A stretch of DNA of 64,000 nucleotides from Planococcus glaciei (GCF_900099655.1 NZ_FNDC01000008.1:107308-171307); one strand, 5' to 3'. Shown: positions 17,570 to 27,363, counted from the first letter of the stretch. Notes: generated by a model not told the origin, from the letters alone. Numbers and translations are program-made.

Positions 17570-18498
17570 TCTACACCTGCACCATTACACCATCTATAGA
17601 CTACACCACCTATTTACCCAATTTCAAGACGGGAAAACTGAACCGGACCGCTGAAGTGCATTATTATCCGGGCGGAAAAGGCATCAATGTTTCCCGCGTT
17701 TTGAACCGGTTGGGGACTGCAAGCAAAGCGCTGGGCTTTGCCGGCGGGTTTACAGGTAAATATATAGAAGAATTCCTCAACAATGAAGGCGTCTCGACAG
17801 ATTTTATTGAAACTTCCGACATTACCCGCATCAACGTGAAAATCAAGTCCGAAGAAGAAACCGAATTGAACGGCCCGGGTCCGGTGCTGCAGGAAGCGCA
17901 ATTGGACAAGCTGGCCCAAAAAGTGCAGTCGTTCGAAACAGGCGACTGGTTTGTGCTTGCCGGCAGCTTGCCGGCTTCCGTTCCGCAAGCTTATTTCCTG
18001 GAACTCGCCGCAATCTGCCAAAGCAAAGGTGTCCGTTTTGTCTTGGATACTTCAGGCCCTGCCTTAAAAGAATTGGTTGGAGCAAAGCCTTTCTTGATCA
18101 AGCCGAACGAGCATGAGCTGGGAGAATTGTTCGGTGTTGAAATCACCGGCAAGCAGCAGGCCATTTCTTACGCTTCCAAATTGGTCCGAAACGGCATTGA
18201 AAATGTCATCGTTTCCATGGGAGGTGAAGGGGCGTTATTGGTCACGGCAAACGAGACCGTTGCCGCAGAAGCACCGAAAGGCCAAGTCGTCAATACGGTG
18301 GGATCCGGCGATTCGCTCGTTTCCGGCTTTATCGCTTCCTACGCCGCACAGGCGGACGCCGTGAAAGCGTTCCAATACGGAGTGGCGTGCGGAAGCGCCA
18401 CCGCGTTCCGCTCGGATTTATGCGAAAAACAAGATGCAGAAGCGCTGCTCAGCCAAGTTGTTTTACACCCCATTACTGAAGAGGATGTGACCACATGA
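17566..18498 (+). CDS. fruK: 1-phosphofructokinase
   Basis: A 310-residue PfkB-family sugar kinase that converts fructose-1-phosphate to fructose-1,6-bisphosphate. N-terminal PfkB motif YPGGKGINVSRVLNRLG is at about residues 36-52; the catalytic anion-hole motif VNTVGSGDSLVSGF is near residue 245 with Asp as base; LVGAKPFLIKPNEHEL is the mid-domain signature. Start and stop overlap fruR and fruA by four bases each. Confidence 0.95.
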   Translation: MIYTCTITPSIDYTTYLPNFKTGKLNRTAEVHYYPGGKGINVSRVLNRLGTASKALGFAGGFTGKYIEEFLNNEGVSTDFIETSDITRINVKIKSEEETELNGPGPVLQEAQLDKLAQKVQSFETGDWFVLAGSLPASVPQAYFLELAAICQSKGVRFVLDTSGPALKELVGAKPFLIKPNEHELGELFGVEITGKQQAISYASKLVRNGIENVIVSMGGEGALLVTANETVAAEAPKGQVVNTVGSGDSLVSGFIASYAAQADAVKAFQYGVACGSATAFRSDLCEKQDAEALLSQVVLHPITEEDVTT

Positions 18499-20411
18499 AA
18501 ATCACGCAATTATTGACTGAATCAACCATTATCCTGGATGTTGCGGCTTCTTCCAAACCCGAAGTCATCGCCGAACTGGTTGCGCAGCTGGACCGCGCCG
18601 GTAAACTGAACGATCCCGCCCAGTTTACAAAAGACATTTTAGCGCGCGAGGAACAAAGCACCACAGGCATCGGGGAAGGCATCGCCATTCCGCATGCCAA
18701 ATCCCGCGCCGTCAAAGAACCGGCCATAGCCTTCGGGCGCTCAAACAGCGGCCTGGAATATGAATCGATGGACGGCCAGCCGGCCAACCTCTTCTTCATG
18801 ATTGCCGCAACGGAAGGCGCAAATGACGCCCACCTTGAAGCCTTATCGCGTTTGGCGACGTTCCTGATGGACGGAAATTTCCGCTCGCGCATTCTGGCTG
18901 CGACTACGAAACAAGAGGTTCTGCAGGCTGTGACGGATAAAGAAACGGAAGAAGACGGACCGGTTGCACCGGAAGATGAGCACACGGCGCCGGCCGGTTC
19001 AGGCAAACGCATACTCGCTGTTACGGCTTGTCCGACGGGCATTGCCCATACGTATATGGCGGCTGAAAAGCTCAACGAACGGGCAAAAGAACGCGGCATT
19101 GACATCAAAGTGGAAACGAACGGCTCAAGCGGCGTGAAAAACCGGTTGACGGATGCCGATATCGCCGCAGCCGACGCCATCATTGTCGCCGCAGACACAA
19201 AAGTGGAAATGGCGCGGTTTGCCGGCAAGCCGGTCATCCAGACAAAAGTCGGCAAAGCCATTTACGAGACCGACAATTTATTGGACCGCGCGATGACAGG
19301 CGACGCGCCGGTTTACCAGCACGACAAATCGAAAGACGATGCAGCGGACACGGAATCCAAAGGGCTTTTCTACAAGCATTTGATGAACGGGGTTTCCAAT
19401 ATGCTGCCGTTTGTTGTCGGCGGCGGGATCTTGATCGCCATATCGTTTTTCTGGGGCATCAATGCTTCGAACCCGGACAGCCCCGAATACAATGAATTCG
19501 CAGCCATGCTCAACACCATTGGCGGCGGCAATGCGTTCTTCCTGATGGTTCCGGTACTTGCCGGCTTTATCGCGATGAGCATCGCGGAACGGCCCGGCTT
19601 TGCACCGGGGATGATTGGCGGATTGATTGCCATCACGGTAACGGGTGTTGAAGGGGCAAGCGGCGGTTCCGGATTCCTCGGCGGTTTAATCGCCGGATTC
19701 CTGGCAGGTTACGTCACGCTTCTGGTAAAACGCGTTTTCTCTGTGTTGCCGAATTCGCTTGAAGGTTTAAAGCCGGTGCTGTTCTTCCCGGTCTTCAGCA
19801 TTGCCATCACCGGCATCATCATGATGCTTGTGAACCCGCAGCTTACAAAAGTCTACACCGCCATTTCAGCGTTTCTTGAAAGCCTTGGGGGCACGAACCT
19901 GGTGCTGGTCGGCTTGTTGCTCGGCGGCATGATGGCGATTGATATGGGGGGCCCGATCAACAAAGCGGCCTACACATTCGGCATTGCGATGCTCGATGCG
20001 CAGAACTTCAATTTCATGGCCACTGTGATGGCGGCCGGTATGGTCCCGCCGCTTGGCATGGCCATTGCGACAACCATGTTCAAAAACAAATTCACGAAAC
20101 CGGAACGCGAAGCCGGCAAGACCGCTTACGTTCTCGGTGCCTGCTTTATCACGGAAGGCGTCATTCCGTTTGCCGCAGCCGATCCGGCGCGCGTCATTCC
20201 GGCCTCAGTTGCAGGTGCAGCCTTTACCGGCGCACTGGTCATGCTGTTTGACATCAGCCTTCGCGCTCCGCACGGCGGAGTGTTCGTCATGGGCTTGGTG
20301 GACGGCGGCGTTGTGAAGATCCTTCTCTACGCTGCAGCCATCATTGCCGGTGCAATTGTCACAGCCATTGTGGCAGGGCTTTTGAAAAAGAAAGTCGTTG
20401 CAGCTGCATAA
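18495..20411 (+). CDS. fruA: PTS fructose transporter, EIIABC fusion
   Basis: 638 residues with domains in the order IIA (1-150), IIB (170-270) and IIC (290-638). IIA carries His67 in GEGIAIPHAKS; IIB carries the phospho-cysteine Cys179 in AVTACPTGIAHT; IIC has about nine membrane helices with ERPGFAPGMIGG and GGPINKAAYTFG. It imports fructose and releases fructose-1-phosphate to FruK. A roughly 20-residue acidic, Pro-rich linker joins IIA to IIB. Confidence 0.96.
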   Translation: MKITQLLTESTIILDVAASSKPEVIAELVAQLDRAGKLNDPAQFTKDILAREEQSTTGIGEGIAIPHAKSRAVKEPAIAFGRSNSGLEYESMDGQPANLFFMIAATEGANDAHLEALSRLATFLMDGNFRSRILAATTKQEVLQAVTDKETEEDGPVAPEDEHTAPAGSGKRILAVTACPTGIAHTYMAAEKLNERAKERGIDIKVETNGSSGVKNRLTDADIAAADAIIVAADTKVEMARFAGKPVIQTKVGKAIYETDNLLDRAMTGDAPVYQHDKSKDDAADTESKGLFYKHLMNGVSNMLPFVVGGGILIAISFFWGINASNPDSPEYNEFAAMLNTIGGGNAFFLMVPVLAGFIAMSIAERPGFAPGMIGGLIAITVTGVEGASGGSGFLGGLIAGFLAGYVTLLVKRVFSVLPNSLEGLKPVLFFPVFSIAITGIIMMLVNPQLTKVYTAISAFLESLGGTNLVLVGLLLGGMMAIDMGGPINKAAYTFGIAMLDAQNFNFMATVMAAGMVPPLGMAIATTMFKNKFTKPEREAGKTAYVLGACFITEGVIPFAAADPARVIPASVAGAAFTGALVMLFDISLRAPHGGVFVMGLVDGGVVKILLYAAAIIAGAIVTAIVAGLLKKKVVAAA

Positions 20412-20416
20412 TTACC

Positions 20417-20450
20417 AAACCGTTCCCGGATTCCGGGAACGGTTTTTTTT
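20417..20450 (+). terminator. Terminator of the fru operon
   Basis: AACCGTTCCCGG and CCGGGAACGGTT form a near-perfect stem, followed by eight T. Confidence 0.92.
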
Positions 20451-20604
20451 GCGTCGAGAATCCGCATCAGCGGCATTGTAAAACAGTAAAAAAAATCCAA
20501 AAAATATTACAGATAAGGCTTAACTATCCCGTAAAAGTGGTAAAATATTAATTAATAGGCAAACTGGCAGCTGCCGGGCATTGTTGCACCAAGGAGGTCA
20601 CCTA

Positions 20605-22719
20605 ATGAAAAGAAACGGCAACGGATATTACAGCATAGCCACAGGCAATGTCCTGCCGTCAGAACCCGAAGAGGTCCGGCTGCTGGCTGAATTGTTCGGG
20701 AGCCTGGTCGAAGATGCGAGCGTCTGCATGTATATTTTAAACGGCGATGCCTTCACTTATTTCAATCAGGCATTCTGCATTTTTACCGGCTATTCAAAAG
20801 AGGAAATCATCGGACATGAAAAAGCACTGGAATTGATCATTCATCCGGAGGACTTGCAGGTCGTGAGACGGCATATCTATGAGCGCCTCCATCAGGGAGC
20901 TATGGAGTCCCGCTACCGCGTGCGGGTGATCCGAAAAGACGGTTCGTTTATCCACAGCGAAATCCATTCCAAGAAATCAATCATCAACGGCGAAATTGTG
21001 ATGGCAGGGGCTGTGATTGATGTGAGCGAAGAAGTGGCCGCTGCCCTGCGGCTAAAGGAAAACAACGAACGTTTCCATTCGCTTTTTTACAGCAATCCGG
21101 ATGCGATTTTTGCTTTTGATTCCACCGGTACATTCACCGACGCCAATCCGAGCTGTGAGGCATTGACCGGGTTTACGATTCCGGAACTGCTTCAAATGTC
21201 GTTTGCGCCGTTCGTCCTGCCCGACTATTTGCCAAAAACCCTCACTTGTTTTCAAGAAGCGCTTGAAGGCCGCACCAATCATTATGAAATCGTCATCTAT
21301 CATAAAAACGGCGCCCACTTGAACTTGGAAATCACCAATTTTCCGAAAAAGCAGGACGGTGCGATTGTCGGAGCCTACGGCATAGCCAAAGACATTACCG
21401 ATAAAGTGCGCTACAAGAAGCAAATGGAAAACCTGGCGTTTTACGATCCCTTGACCAATTTGCCCAATCGGCGTTTGTTCGAAGACCGTGTCCAGCAAGC
21501 GATTGAATTCTCGAAAATCAGCGAGGCCAAGCCGGCTGTGCTGTTTCTGGATTTGGACCGCTTCAAGTTCATCAACGATTCACTCGGGCATCATGTCGGC
21601 GATGAATTTTTGAAAACCGTCTCTCTGCGGCTGCAGGAAAATCTCCGGAAAGGCGATACCGTGGCGCGGATTGCGGGCGATGAATTTGCCGTCTTGCTGC
21701 CGACAGTGGGAAAGCGCGAAGCGGAGCGCATCGCTGCGCGGCTGGTGACCATTTTGCACGAACCATTCGAAGTAGACGGCCATTCGGTCACCATTTCGGC
21801 GAGCATCGGCATCGCGTTTGCCGGAAAGCCGGAAGAGCGGGCGGCCGGATTGATCCATAAAGCGGATACGGCGATGTATTTCACCAAAAAACACGGTTCC
21901 AATGATTATACGGTTTATTCCGAAGAACTCGATTTTAAAACCATCTACAAAGTAGCCATTGAAAAAGATTTGAAAAGCGCCATTGAGAAAAAGGAGCTTT
22001 GTCTCCACTACCAGCCGATCGTCAATTTGAAAACAGGCAAACTGGCTGCCATGGAAGCGTTGATCCGCTGGGACAATCCGACACTCGGCTTCGTGCCGCC
22101 GGATAATTTCATTCCGATTTCAGAAGAAAGCGGCGAAATCGTGCACATCGGCAAATGGGTGCTCGAAACCGCATGCCGGCAACTTAAAGACTGGCAGGAT
22201 GCCGGGCACCCGCCGTTTAAAGTATGCGTCAACATCTCGACCATCCAGTTAAAACATCCCCATTTTGTGGCGACCGTGCAGCATATATTGAAGGCCACGG
22301 GGCTTGCTCCCAGGTGACTGGAACTGGAAGTCACCGAAAGCATCTTGATGGAAAACACAGAAGTCGTAAAAGAAAGCCTGCAGCGTTTGAAAGAGCTTGG
22401 CGTCTCCATGTCGATCGACGATTTTGGCACCGGCTATACATCGCTCAGCTACCTTCGCCAATTCGCTTTTGACCGGGTAAAAATCGACCGCAGTTTTATC
22501 GGGGACATCGAAGAAGATCTGAACGGCAAAGCCATCACGTCGTCCATCATTGCGCTTGCGCATAAGCTGAATATCGGCGTCATCGCAGAAGGCATTGAAA
22601 ACCAGGACCAGCTTGGGTTTTTGGAAGAAGAGCTGTGCGATGAAGGCCAAGGCTATTATTTCAGCCCGCCAAAGCCGGCAGCCCAAATCGATTTCCAGAC
22701 ATGGCCAAAGATCAAATGA
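20605..22719 (+). pseudogene. PAS-PAS-GGDEF-EAL cyclic-di-GMP protein interrupted by an in-frame TGA
   Basis: Intact length would be 704 residues. The ATG at 20605 has AAGGAGGT. Domains: PAS (about 25-145), PAS (about 152-270), GGDEF (about 275-435, active-site loop ARIAGDEFAVL, an AGDEF variant), EAL from about 450 (MEALIRW intact). A TGA at 22315-22317 (codon 571) falls between GLAPR and LELEVTES, where EAL domains usually have Trp (PRWLELE); TGG to TGA is the simplest reading. Downstream the frame continues without change and contains [23 protein letters not shown] and IAEGIEN, all needed for phosphodiesterase activity. The truncated product could still be a diguanylate cyclase. Confidence 0.85.
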
Positions 22720-22812
22720 TTTTCAAAATCAGGTGTAAAATTAATGAAAAGGGGAAATTTATAAGTACGATTGGATGGGTTTTCCAACCGATCTACCCGA
22801 ACCGTTGCTCGA

Positions 22813-22860
22813 AGCAGCCTGTGCGCATTCTGAATAGATTGCTGTAGGGCTGCTTTTTTG
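22813..22860 (+). terminator. Probable terminator after the GGDEF-EAL gene
   Basis: AGCAGCC and GGCTGCT pair over a long loop and are followed by six T. Confidence 0.5.
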
Positions 22861-22908
22861 CTGTTAGGTTTTCGTCTCTCTGCCGGTGAAGAAAGGAGGA
22901 CGGCCGAA

Positions 22909-24141
22909 ATGGAACCGGAAAAAGAGAAATTGAATTTGCGGGCGGTGGCGACCTGGTTCGGGAGATGGGTCCTGGACAACAAATTGGTGGCGGTGTTGAT
23001 GATCAGCCTGCTTGTTTTGCTGAACTTCTACCTGCTGTCAAAAATCACGTTTATTTTTTGGCCCATCCAGGGATTTTTCAGTGTCATGGGGTTGCCGCTG
23101 ATCATGTCCGCCATTTTGTATTATTTGCTTAACCCGCTGATCGATTGGATGGAGACGAAAAAGATTCCGCGCGTGAGCGGCATTATCCTGGTATTCGGCC
23201 TTCTTCTTGGACTCATCATTTGGGGGGTGGCGATCCTGATCCCGGTCTTGCGGGAACAAGCCGAAAGTTTGCTGAACAATTTTCCGGATTACATCGACCG
23301 GCTGGTCATCCGGATCGATTCGCTCCTGCAAAGCGACGTCTTCTCACAGCTGCAGCGCCGCTTGACCGGAGATACGGAAGGCATCACAACGTCGATCACC
23401 GACCAGACCGATGATGTCGTCGATACCACGGTAACGGGCATCGGCAGTGTCGTCGGCGTGGTGTCGAATGTGGTACTGGCTTTTATCACGACACCGATCA
23501 TCCTTTTTTTCCTGCTGAAAGACGGCCATCATTTGCCGTATCACATCATGAATCTCGTGCCGTCCGCAATGCGCGAAAAAACTTACGTGCTGTTGAAAGA
23601 AATGAATAGCCAAATCAGCCAATACATCCGCGGGCAGCTGCTGGTGGCCTTTTTCGTCGGGCTTATGTTCTGGATCGGATTTTCGATTATCGGGCTAGAA
23701 TACGGGCTAATCCTGGCGATCCTGGCCGGTGTTCTCAATTTAATTCCTTTTTTGGGCTCTTTTATCGCCTTTGTTCCGATTGTGATTGTGGCGATTGTCG
23801 CCCATCCGCCGCTGATGCTCGCAAAAGTGCTGGCCGTGTTTTTTGTCGAGCAGACACTGGAAGGCCGAATCATTCAGCCCCTGATCCTTGGAAACAACCT
23901 GAATATCCATCCCGTGACGATTATTGCGGTCCTGCTGACGGCGGGGCAATTATTCGGGCTTGCCGGTGTGGTTCTCGGAATTCCGGTCTATGCCGTCTGC
24001 AAAGTGATTTTTGTCCATGCATTCATTTGGTACCAAAGCTATACCGGTCTGTACGAAGATGCGTATAACCCGGCGCCGCAGCCGCTCGTTTCCGAGAAAA
24101 AGCGCAAGAAACAGCTTTCGCTGCGGAAAAAACGAAAGTAA
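22909..24141 (+). CDS. AI-2E family transporter-like membrane protein
   Basis: 410 residues with paired hydrophobic segments at about 25-45, 50-80 and 85-115, a soluble stretch around 115-190, then further helices to about 370. Family hallmarks are SAILYYLLNPLIDWMETKKIPR, TPIILFFLLKDGHH, GQLLVAFFVGLMFWIGF and LNLIPFLGSFIAFVPI. Members include TqsA (autoinducer-2 export) and Na+/H+ antiporter-like proteins of Bacillales, so the cargo is open. The ATG at 22909 has AAAGGAGG; the earlier in-frame TTG at 22858 has none. The C-terminus is strongly basic (KKRKKQLSLRKKRK). Confidence 0.85.
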   Translation: MEPEKEKLNLRAVATWFGRWVLDNKLVAVLMISLLVLLNFYLLSKITFIFWPIQGFFSVMGLPLIMSAILYYLLNPLIDWMETKKIPRVSGIILVFGLLLGLIIWGVAILIPVLREQAESLLNNFPDYIDRLVIRIDSLLQSDVFSQLQRRLTGDTEGITTSITDQTDDVVDTTVTGIGSVVGVVSNVVLAFITTPIILFFLLKDGHHLPYHIMNLVPSAMREKTYVLLKEMNSQISQYIRGQLLVAFFVGLMFWIGFSIIGLEYGLILAILAGVLNLIPFLGSFIAFVPIVIVAIVAHPPLMLAKVLAVFFVEQTLEGRIIQPLILGNNLNIHPVTIIAVLLTAGQLFGLAGVVLGIPVYAVCKVIFVHAFIWYQSYTGLYEDAYNPAPQPLVSEKKRKKQLSLRKKRK

Positions 24142-24224
24142 GGCAGCCGTTGCCATCAGTGAATTGATCCTTTGATCAATTAGGGGAGGCGGCAGTCCGT
24201 TTTCACCGAAAAAAAGGCACGAAA

Positions 24225-24254
24225 AAAACGAAACCATCAAAATGATTTCGTTTC
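24225..24254 (-). terminator. Terminator for the 64-residue membrane protein gene
   Basis: On the reverse strand ACGAAATC pairs with GGTTTCGT (one wobble) and is followed by a run of T. Confidence 0.65.
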
Positions 24255-24259
24255 AATCG

Positions 24260-24454
24260 TCAGTCATTCAGTGAATCAGCTGATTTTTTGGCATTCCCTT
24301 GCCGCTTTGCATAGAAAGCAAAAGCAAAAAAGAAAATCGCTGTATTGAAGAAAAAGACGATATCGTCAAACATTCCTTCAAACAGCAAAATATTGATCAA
24401 GGTCAGGACATGCATAAAGCCGAGTATGATCAGTAATATGGTCGAAGTTTTCAT
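24260..24454 (-). CDS. Small two-helix membrane protein
   Basis: 64 residues starting MKTSTILLIILGFMHVLTL, with two hydrophobic segments (about 4-22 and 32-50) and a charged tail RQGNAKKSADSLND. The open frame runs back to 24619, but GGAGG lies just upstream of the ATG at 24454 and the extension would overlap the divergent NTF2-like gene. Function unknown; small proteins of this shape are common in Bacillales. It has its own terminator. Confidence 0.65.
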   Translation of the reverse strand: MKTSTILLIILGFMHVLTLINILLFEGMFDDIVFFFNTAIFFFAFAFYAKRQGNAKKSADSLND

Positions 24455-24535
24455 GAAGCCATCCTCCATCTCTTGTTGTGGTTTAAGTGTACCGTAAATA
24501 CGGCAAAAATCAAAAGAGCGAAAGGAGCAAACATC

Positions 24536-24901
24536 ATGTCGGTTGTAACCAATCAGCAGTTTTTTACCAAAGTGAACCAGGCCTTTATCGACGGAGACAT
24601 TGATTTTTTGGCAGACCATGTGGCGGATGATGTGGAGTGGTCGATGTTTGGCAACAAAATGATCGGCCGCGATGCTTTTATCGACTGCGTCAAAGAAATG
24701 GGCATGGGCAATGAAACCAATGTCGCCTTGACGATTGAAAATCTGATTGCGAGCGGAAACGAAGTGGCCCTAAAAGGAAAAATGCATGCGAATACAGAGG
24801 CAGGACAAGAAAAAGTGTATACCTACTGTGATATCTACGTCATGGACGGAGCCGGAAAAATTAAGGAACTGACGTCGTTTTATCTCGATATGAAAGAATG
24901 A
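24536..24901 (+). CDS. NTF2/SnoaL-like protein (copy 2)
   Basis: 121 residues, exactly as long as copy 1 at 9770. It shares FF.K.N.AF..GD.DFL.DHVADDVEW and the late EK.YTYCDIYVMD block, so the two genes are paralogs, though diverged at many sites. Fold is the alpha+beta cone of the SnoaL/NTF2 superfamily; no reaction can be named. GAAAGGAG precedes the ATG. It is divergent from the small membrane protein gene and stands alone. Confidence 0.75.
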   Translation: MSVVTNQQFFTKVNQAFIDGDIDFLADHVADDVEWSMFGNKMIGRDAFIDCVKEMGMGNETNVALTIENLIASGNEVALKGKMHANTEAGQEKVYTYCDIYVMDGAGKIKELTSFYLDMKE

Positions 24902-25039
24902 ATCGGCAGAAGGATTTTGCTCACTTAGCGGACGAAAAAAGTGGGATACTTAAAGTTTAGGGAGATTCCGATCGGATAGAGATGGATGGGAAGAAGGTTT
25001 GCAGTTTGTTGGCTTCAAACCCAAAAGAACCCTTGGCAC

Positions 25040-25073
25040 GAGCCGGATACCCAATGGTCTGGCTCCTTTTTTA
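25040..25073 (+). terminator. Terminator in the gap after NTF2-like copy 2
   Basis: GAGCCGGA pairs with TCTGGCTC (one G-T) over a 10-base loop, then CTTTTTTATTT. The rest of the 24902-25227 gap shows no gene. Confidence 0.65.
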
Positions 25074-25227
25074 TTTGCCGAACAGCAGGAACCCCTTAAG
25101 ATTTGCAGCTAAACTTTACTTTTCTCCTATGCCTTTCTTTAATTCCTTTCCGTCTGAAGTGTAGAAGCACAGAAAAAGGGAATCAAGGGATTAGGCAGGA
25201 TTTAGAAAACGAAAGGCGGAATGCATG

Positions 25228-25947
25228 ATGGCGCAATCATTAAAAGGAAAAATCGCATTCATTACAGGAGCGGGCAAAGGCATTGGGCGTTCAACGGCTC
25301 TTGCTTTGGCGAATGAAGGCGTGCATGTCGGGCTAATCGCCCGCACGGAAAATGATTTGAAAGGAGTGGCGGAAGAAGCGGAGGCTTTGGGCGTAAAAAC
25401 AGCTTACGCCACAGCGGATGTCTCCTCAATGGAACAAGTGGAACATGCCGTGACCCGGTTGACAGAGGCGCTCGGGAAGGCAGACATCCTTATCAACAAT
25501 GCCGGAATGGGCAGTTTCGGGCCGTTTCTGGAAATCGATCCGGCCGACTGGAAAAAGACGCTTGATGTCAATTTGCTCGGCATGTATTACGTGACGCGTT
25601 CGGTGCTTCCGCAATTGATTGAGAAAAACGGCGGCGACGTCATCAACATCTCGTCGATGTCCGGGCTCAAAGGGACCGCCGGATCAAGTGCGTATAGCGC
25701 TTCGAAGTTCGGGGTGCTCGGCATGACAGAAGCGTTGTCGCAGGAAGTGCGCAAACACAATATCCGGGTGTTCGCGTTGACGCCAAGCCGGGTCATTACC
25801 GATTTCGGAGGCGGGGAAGCGCCGGAAAACAGCAAAGAGAAGTTCATGCAGCCGGAAGACATCGCGGAATACATTGTGGCGCAGCTGAAACTGCATCCGC
25901 GGATTTTCATCCCGACGTCCAGCCAGTGGGCGACCAATCCGTTTTAA
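25228..25947 (+). CDS. SDR-family oxidoreductase (3-ketoacyl reductase-like)
   Basis: 239 residues, classical short-chain dehydrogenase. The NAD(P)-binding motif TGAGKGIG is at about 13-20, NNAGMG at about 90, the catalytic Ser in NISSMSG at about 140, and YSASK (Tyr-x3-Lys) at about 153. Arg following the first strand (LIARTEND) suggests NADPH preference. The sequence resembles FabG-like reductases of Bacillus, but lacks fab context, so the physiological ketone is unknown. Of two adjacent ATGs, 25228 is better spaced from AAAGGCGGA. Confidence 0.88.
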   Translation: MAQSLKGKIAFITGAGKGIGRSTALALANEGVHVGLIARTENDLKGVAEEAEALGVKTAYATADVSSMEQVEHAVTRLTEALGKADILINNAGMGSFGPFLEIDPADWKKTLDVNLLGMYYVTRSVLPQLIEKNGGDVINISSMSGLKGTAGSSAYSASKFGVLGMTEALSQEVRKHNIRVFALTPSRVITDFGGGEAPENSKEKFMQPEDIAEYIVAQLKLHPRIFIPTSSQWATNPF

Positions 25948-25955
25948 TGAAAACC

Positions 25956-25993
25956 GATCTCCGGCGGCTACCCCCGCTTCCGGAGATTTTTTT
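25956..25993 (+). terminator. Terminator after the SDR gene
   Basis: ATCTCCGG and CCGGAGAT close a stem around an internal loop, followed by seven T. Confidence 0.8.
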
Positions 25994-26053
25994 GCGCCGT
26001 TTATGATACGCTAGTGCTATGGAACGCATTAGCATCAGTGAGGAGAGAGCCGA

Positions 26054-26509
26054 ATGGTTAAATGGAAAGAAGAGCGGGTGATTCCGGAAAACATCGAAAC
26101 GGTGTGGCGTTTGTTCTCCGACAAAAACGTCAAACGGCTTCTGCCGAAAGTGGAAGAACACATTCTGCTGGAAAATAACGACGATGAAGCGGGAGCCAAA
26201 CACGGCCAGAGCTATTACGAAGGCACGCAATTGCAATATTATGTTGTCGAGACCATGGCTTATGAAGATTTGCCTGAGCGGAAACACCGGCATATCCGCT
26301 TTGTCATGAGCCAATTGTTCCAAGTGGACTACCGCTATACGCTTCTGAAAATGTCGGAAACGGAAACCCGCTTTGTTTACGAGGGTTCCCAAAAAGGGCT
26401 GACGATGACTGCTAAAGCAATGCTGCTGTCCGGCAGCAAAACAAAACGCCAGGAAACGGTACGGGCGTTCATGGACCGTGTGGAGTCGGAAGCAGGCAAA
26501 CTGGAATAA
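26054..26509 (+). CDS. SRPBCC (START-like) family protein
   Basis: 151 residues. Opening WKEERVIPENIETVWRLFSDKNVKRLLPKVEE is the typical first strand and helix pair of polyketide-cyclase/START-like proteins; later strands carry YRYTLLKMSETETRFVYEGSQKG and the C-terminal helix is amphipathic (ETVRAFMDRVESEAGKLE). The fold binds hydrophobic ligands, but no ligand can be named. GGAGAG stands before the ATG; a strong terminator follows directly. Confidence 0.75.
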   Translation: MVKWKEERVIPENIETVWRLFSDKNVKRLLPKVEEHILLENNDDEAGAKHGQSYYEGTQLQYYVVETMAYEDLPERKHRHIRFVMSQLFQVDYRYTLLKMSETETRFVYEGSQKGLTMTAKAMLLSGSKTKRQETVRAFMDRVESEAGKLE

Positions 26510-26512
26510 AGG

Positions 26513-26551
26513 AGCCGGCAACTGCGGAAAACACAGTTGCCGGCTTTTTTT
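26513..26551 (+). terminator. Terminator after the SRPBCC gene
   Basis: GAGCCGGCAACTG region pairs with CAGTTGCCGGC over a nine-base loop, then seven T. Confidence 0.9.
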
Positions 26552-26633
26552 AGGGCCAAAATGAAATGTAGCACCTATTAAAGAGAAGCGTTCGCTATAA
26601 TTGAAAGAAAACAACAGAAGGCTGGAACAATAC

Positions 26634-27137
26634 ATGAGAATGTACATTATCGGTTCGGTGGGAAGCGGCAAGACGACGCTGGCCAAAAAAACAGCTTCGG
26701 CATACCGCATTCCCCGTTTTGAAACGGATAATTTTGTCTGGGAGCGGAAACCGGGCGGGGACGCGCGCAACAGCGAAGAAAAACGCAATAAGCTGTTCCA
26801 GGAAGCGGTGAAACTTGAGCAATGGGTGATTGAAGGGGTGCATATCGGCTGGACCGATGAGGGACTGGAAAAAGCGGACAGGATTGTTTTTCTGGATTTC
26901 CCTCCCAGAACGCGGACCTGGCGCATTATCAAACGCTATATAAAACAGACGCTAATGCTGGAAAAGGCGAATTACCGGCAGACGCTACGCATTTTTTGCA
27001 AGATGTTCGGCTGGAATCGTTATTTTGAGGAAACCATGAAGCCGGAATTCCTGGAAAAGTTGCAGCCTTATCAGGCTAAAACAACGATTGTCAAAACACA
27101 GGCAAATCTTCAAGCACTAAAGGGAGAAAACAAGTGA
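26634..27137 (+). CDS. P-loop nucleotide-binding protein (adenylate kinase/FlaR-like)
   Basis: 167 residues. Walker A GSVGSGKTT is at about residues 6-14, followed by the adenylate-kinase-like substrate region RFETDNFVW and the Arg/lid-like segment FPPRTRTWRIIKRYIK. Annotated relatives are called topology modulation protein FlaR, but that name is historical and the reaction is untested for most. The open frame starts at a TTG at 26601; the ATG at 26634 is preceded by AGAAGG, and a second ATG at 26640 is also possible. A TATAAT at about 26596 may be its -10 box. Confidence 0.7.
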   Translation: MRMYIIGSVGSGKTTLAKKTASAYRIPRFETDNFVWERKPGGDARNSEEKRNKLFQEAVKLEQWVIEGVHIGWTDEGLEKADRIVFLDFPPRTRTWRIIKRYIKQTLMLEKANYRQTLRIFCKMFGWNRYFEETMKPEFLEKLQPYQAKTTIVKTQANLQALKGENK

Positions 27138-27271
27138 ACGGCGGATGGACTTTGGGAATCAACAAAAGGAAGCGAAAGAAAAGTAAAATAAAGAGAATGG
27201 CAAACATGAAAAAGATTAATAGCAGAGAGCGGTCGGAAAACCATTCTTTAGAAGCGGTCTTGCAAGGGAAT

Positions 27272-27320
27272 TTATCAATAAACTAGGTATTCGCTAATAT
27301 ATGTAGAAAACTACATAAGG
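27272..27320 (+). promoter_or_regulatory. Promoter plus PadR-type operator (module 1)
   Basis: TTATCA, 17 bases, TAATAT (27295-27300), then directly the palindrome ATGTAG-AAAA-CTACAT (27301-27316) and AAGG. ATGT-N8-ACAT is the PadR-family operator pattern, here over the expected transcription start. The same arrangement recurs at 29699. Confidence 0.6.
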
Positions 27321-27363
27321 CTAACATCAAAAAATCAAAACCGCAACAAGAAAGAAGAACGCA

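Noticed and set aside
20605..22317. Shorter but normal GGDEF-only gene
   Set aside because: The frame stops inside a recognisable EAL domain and the remaining EAL motifs follow in the same frame, so a nonsense change explains it better.
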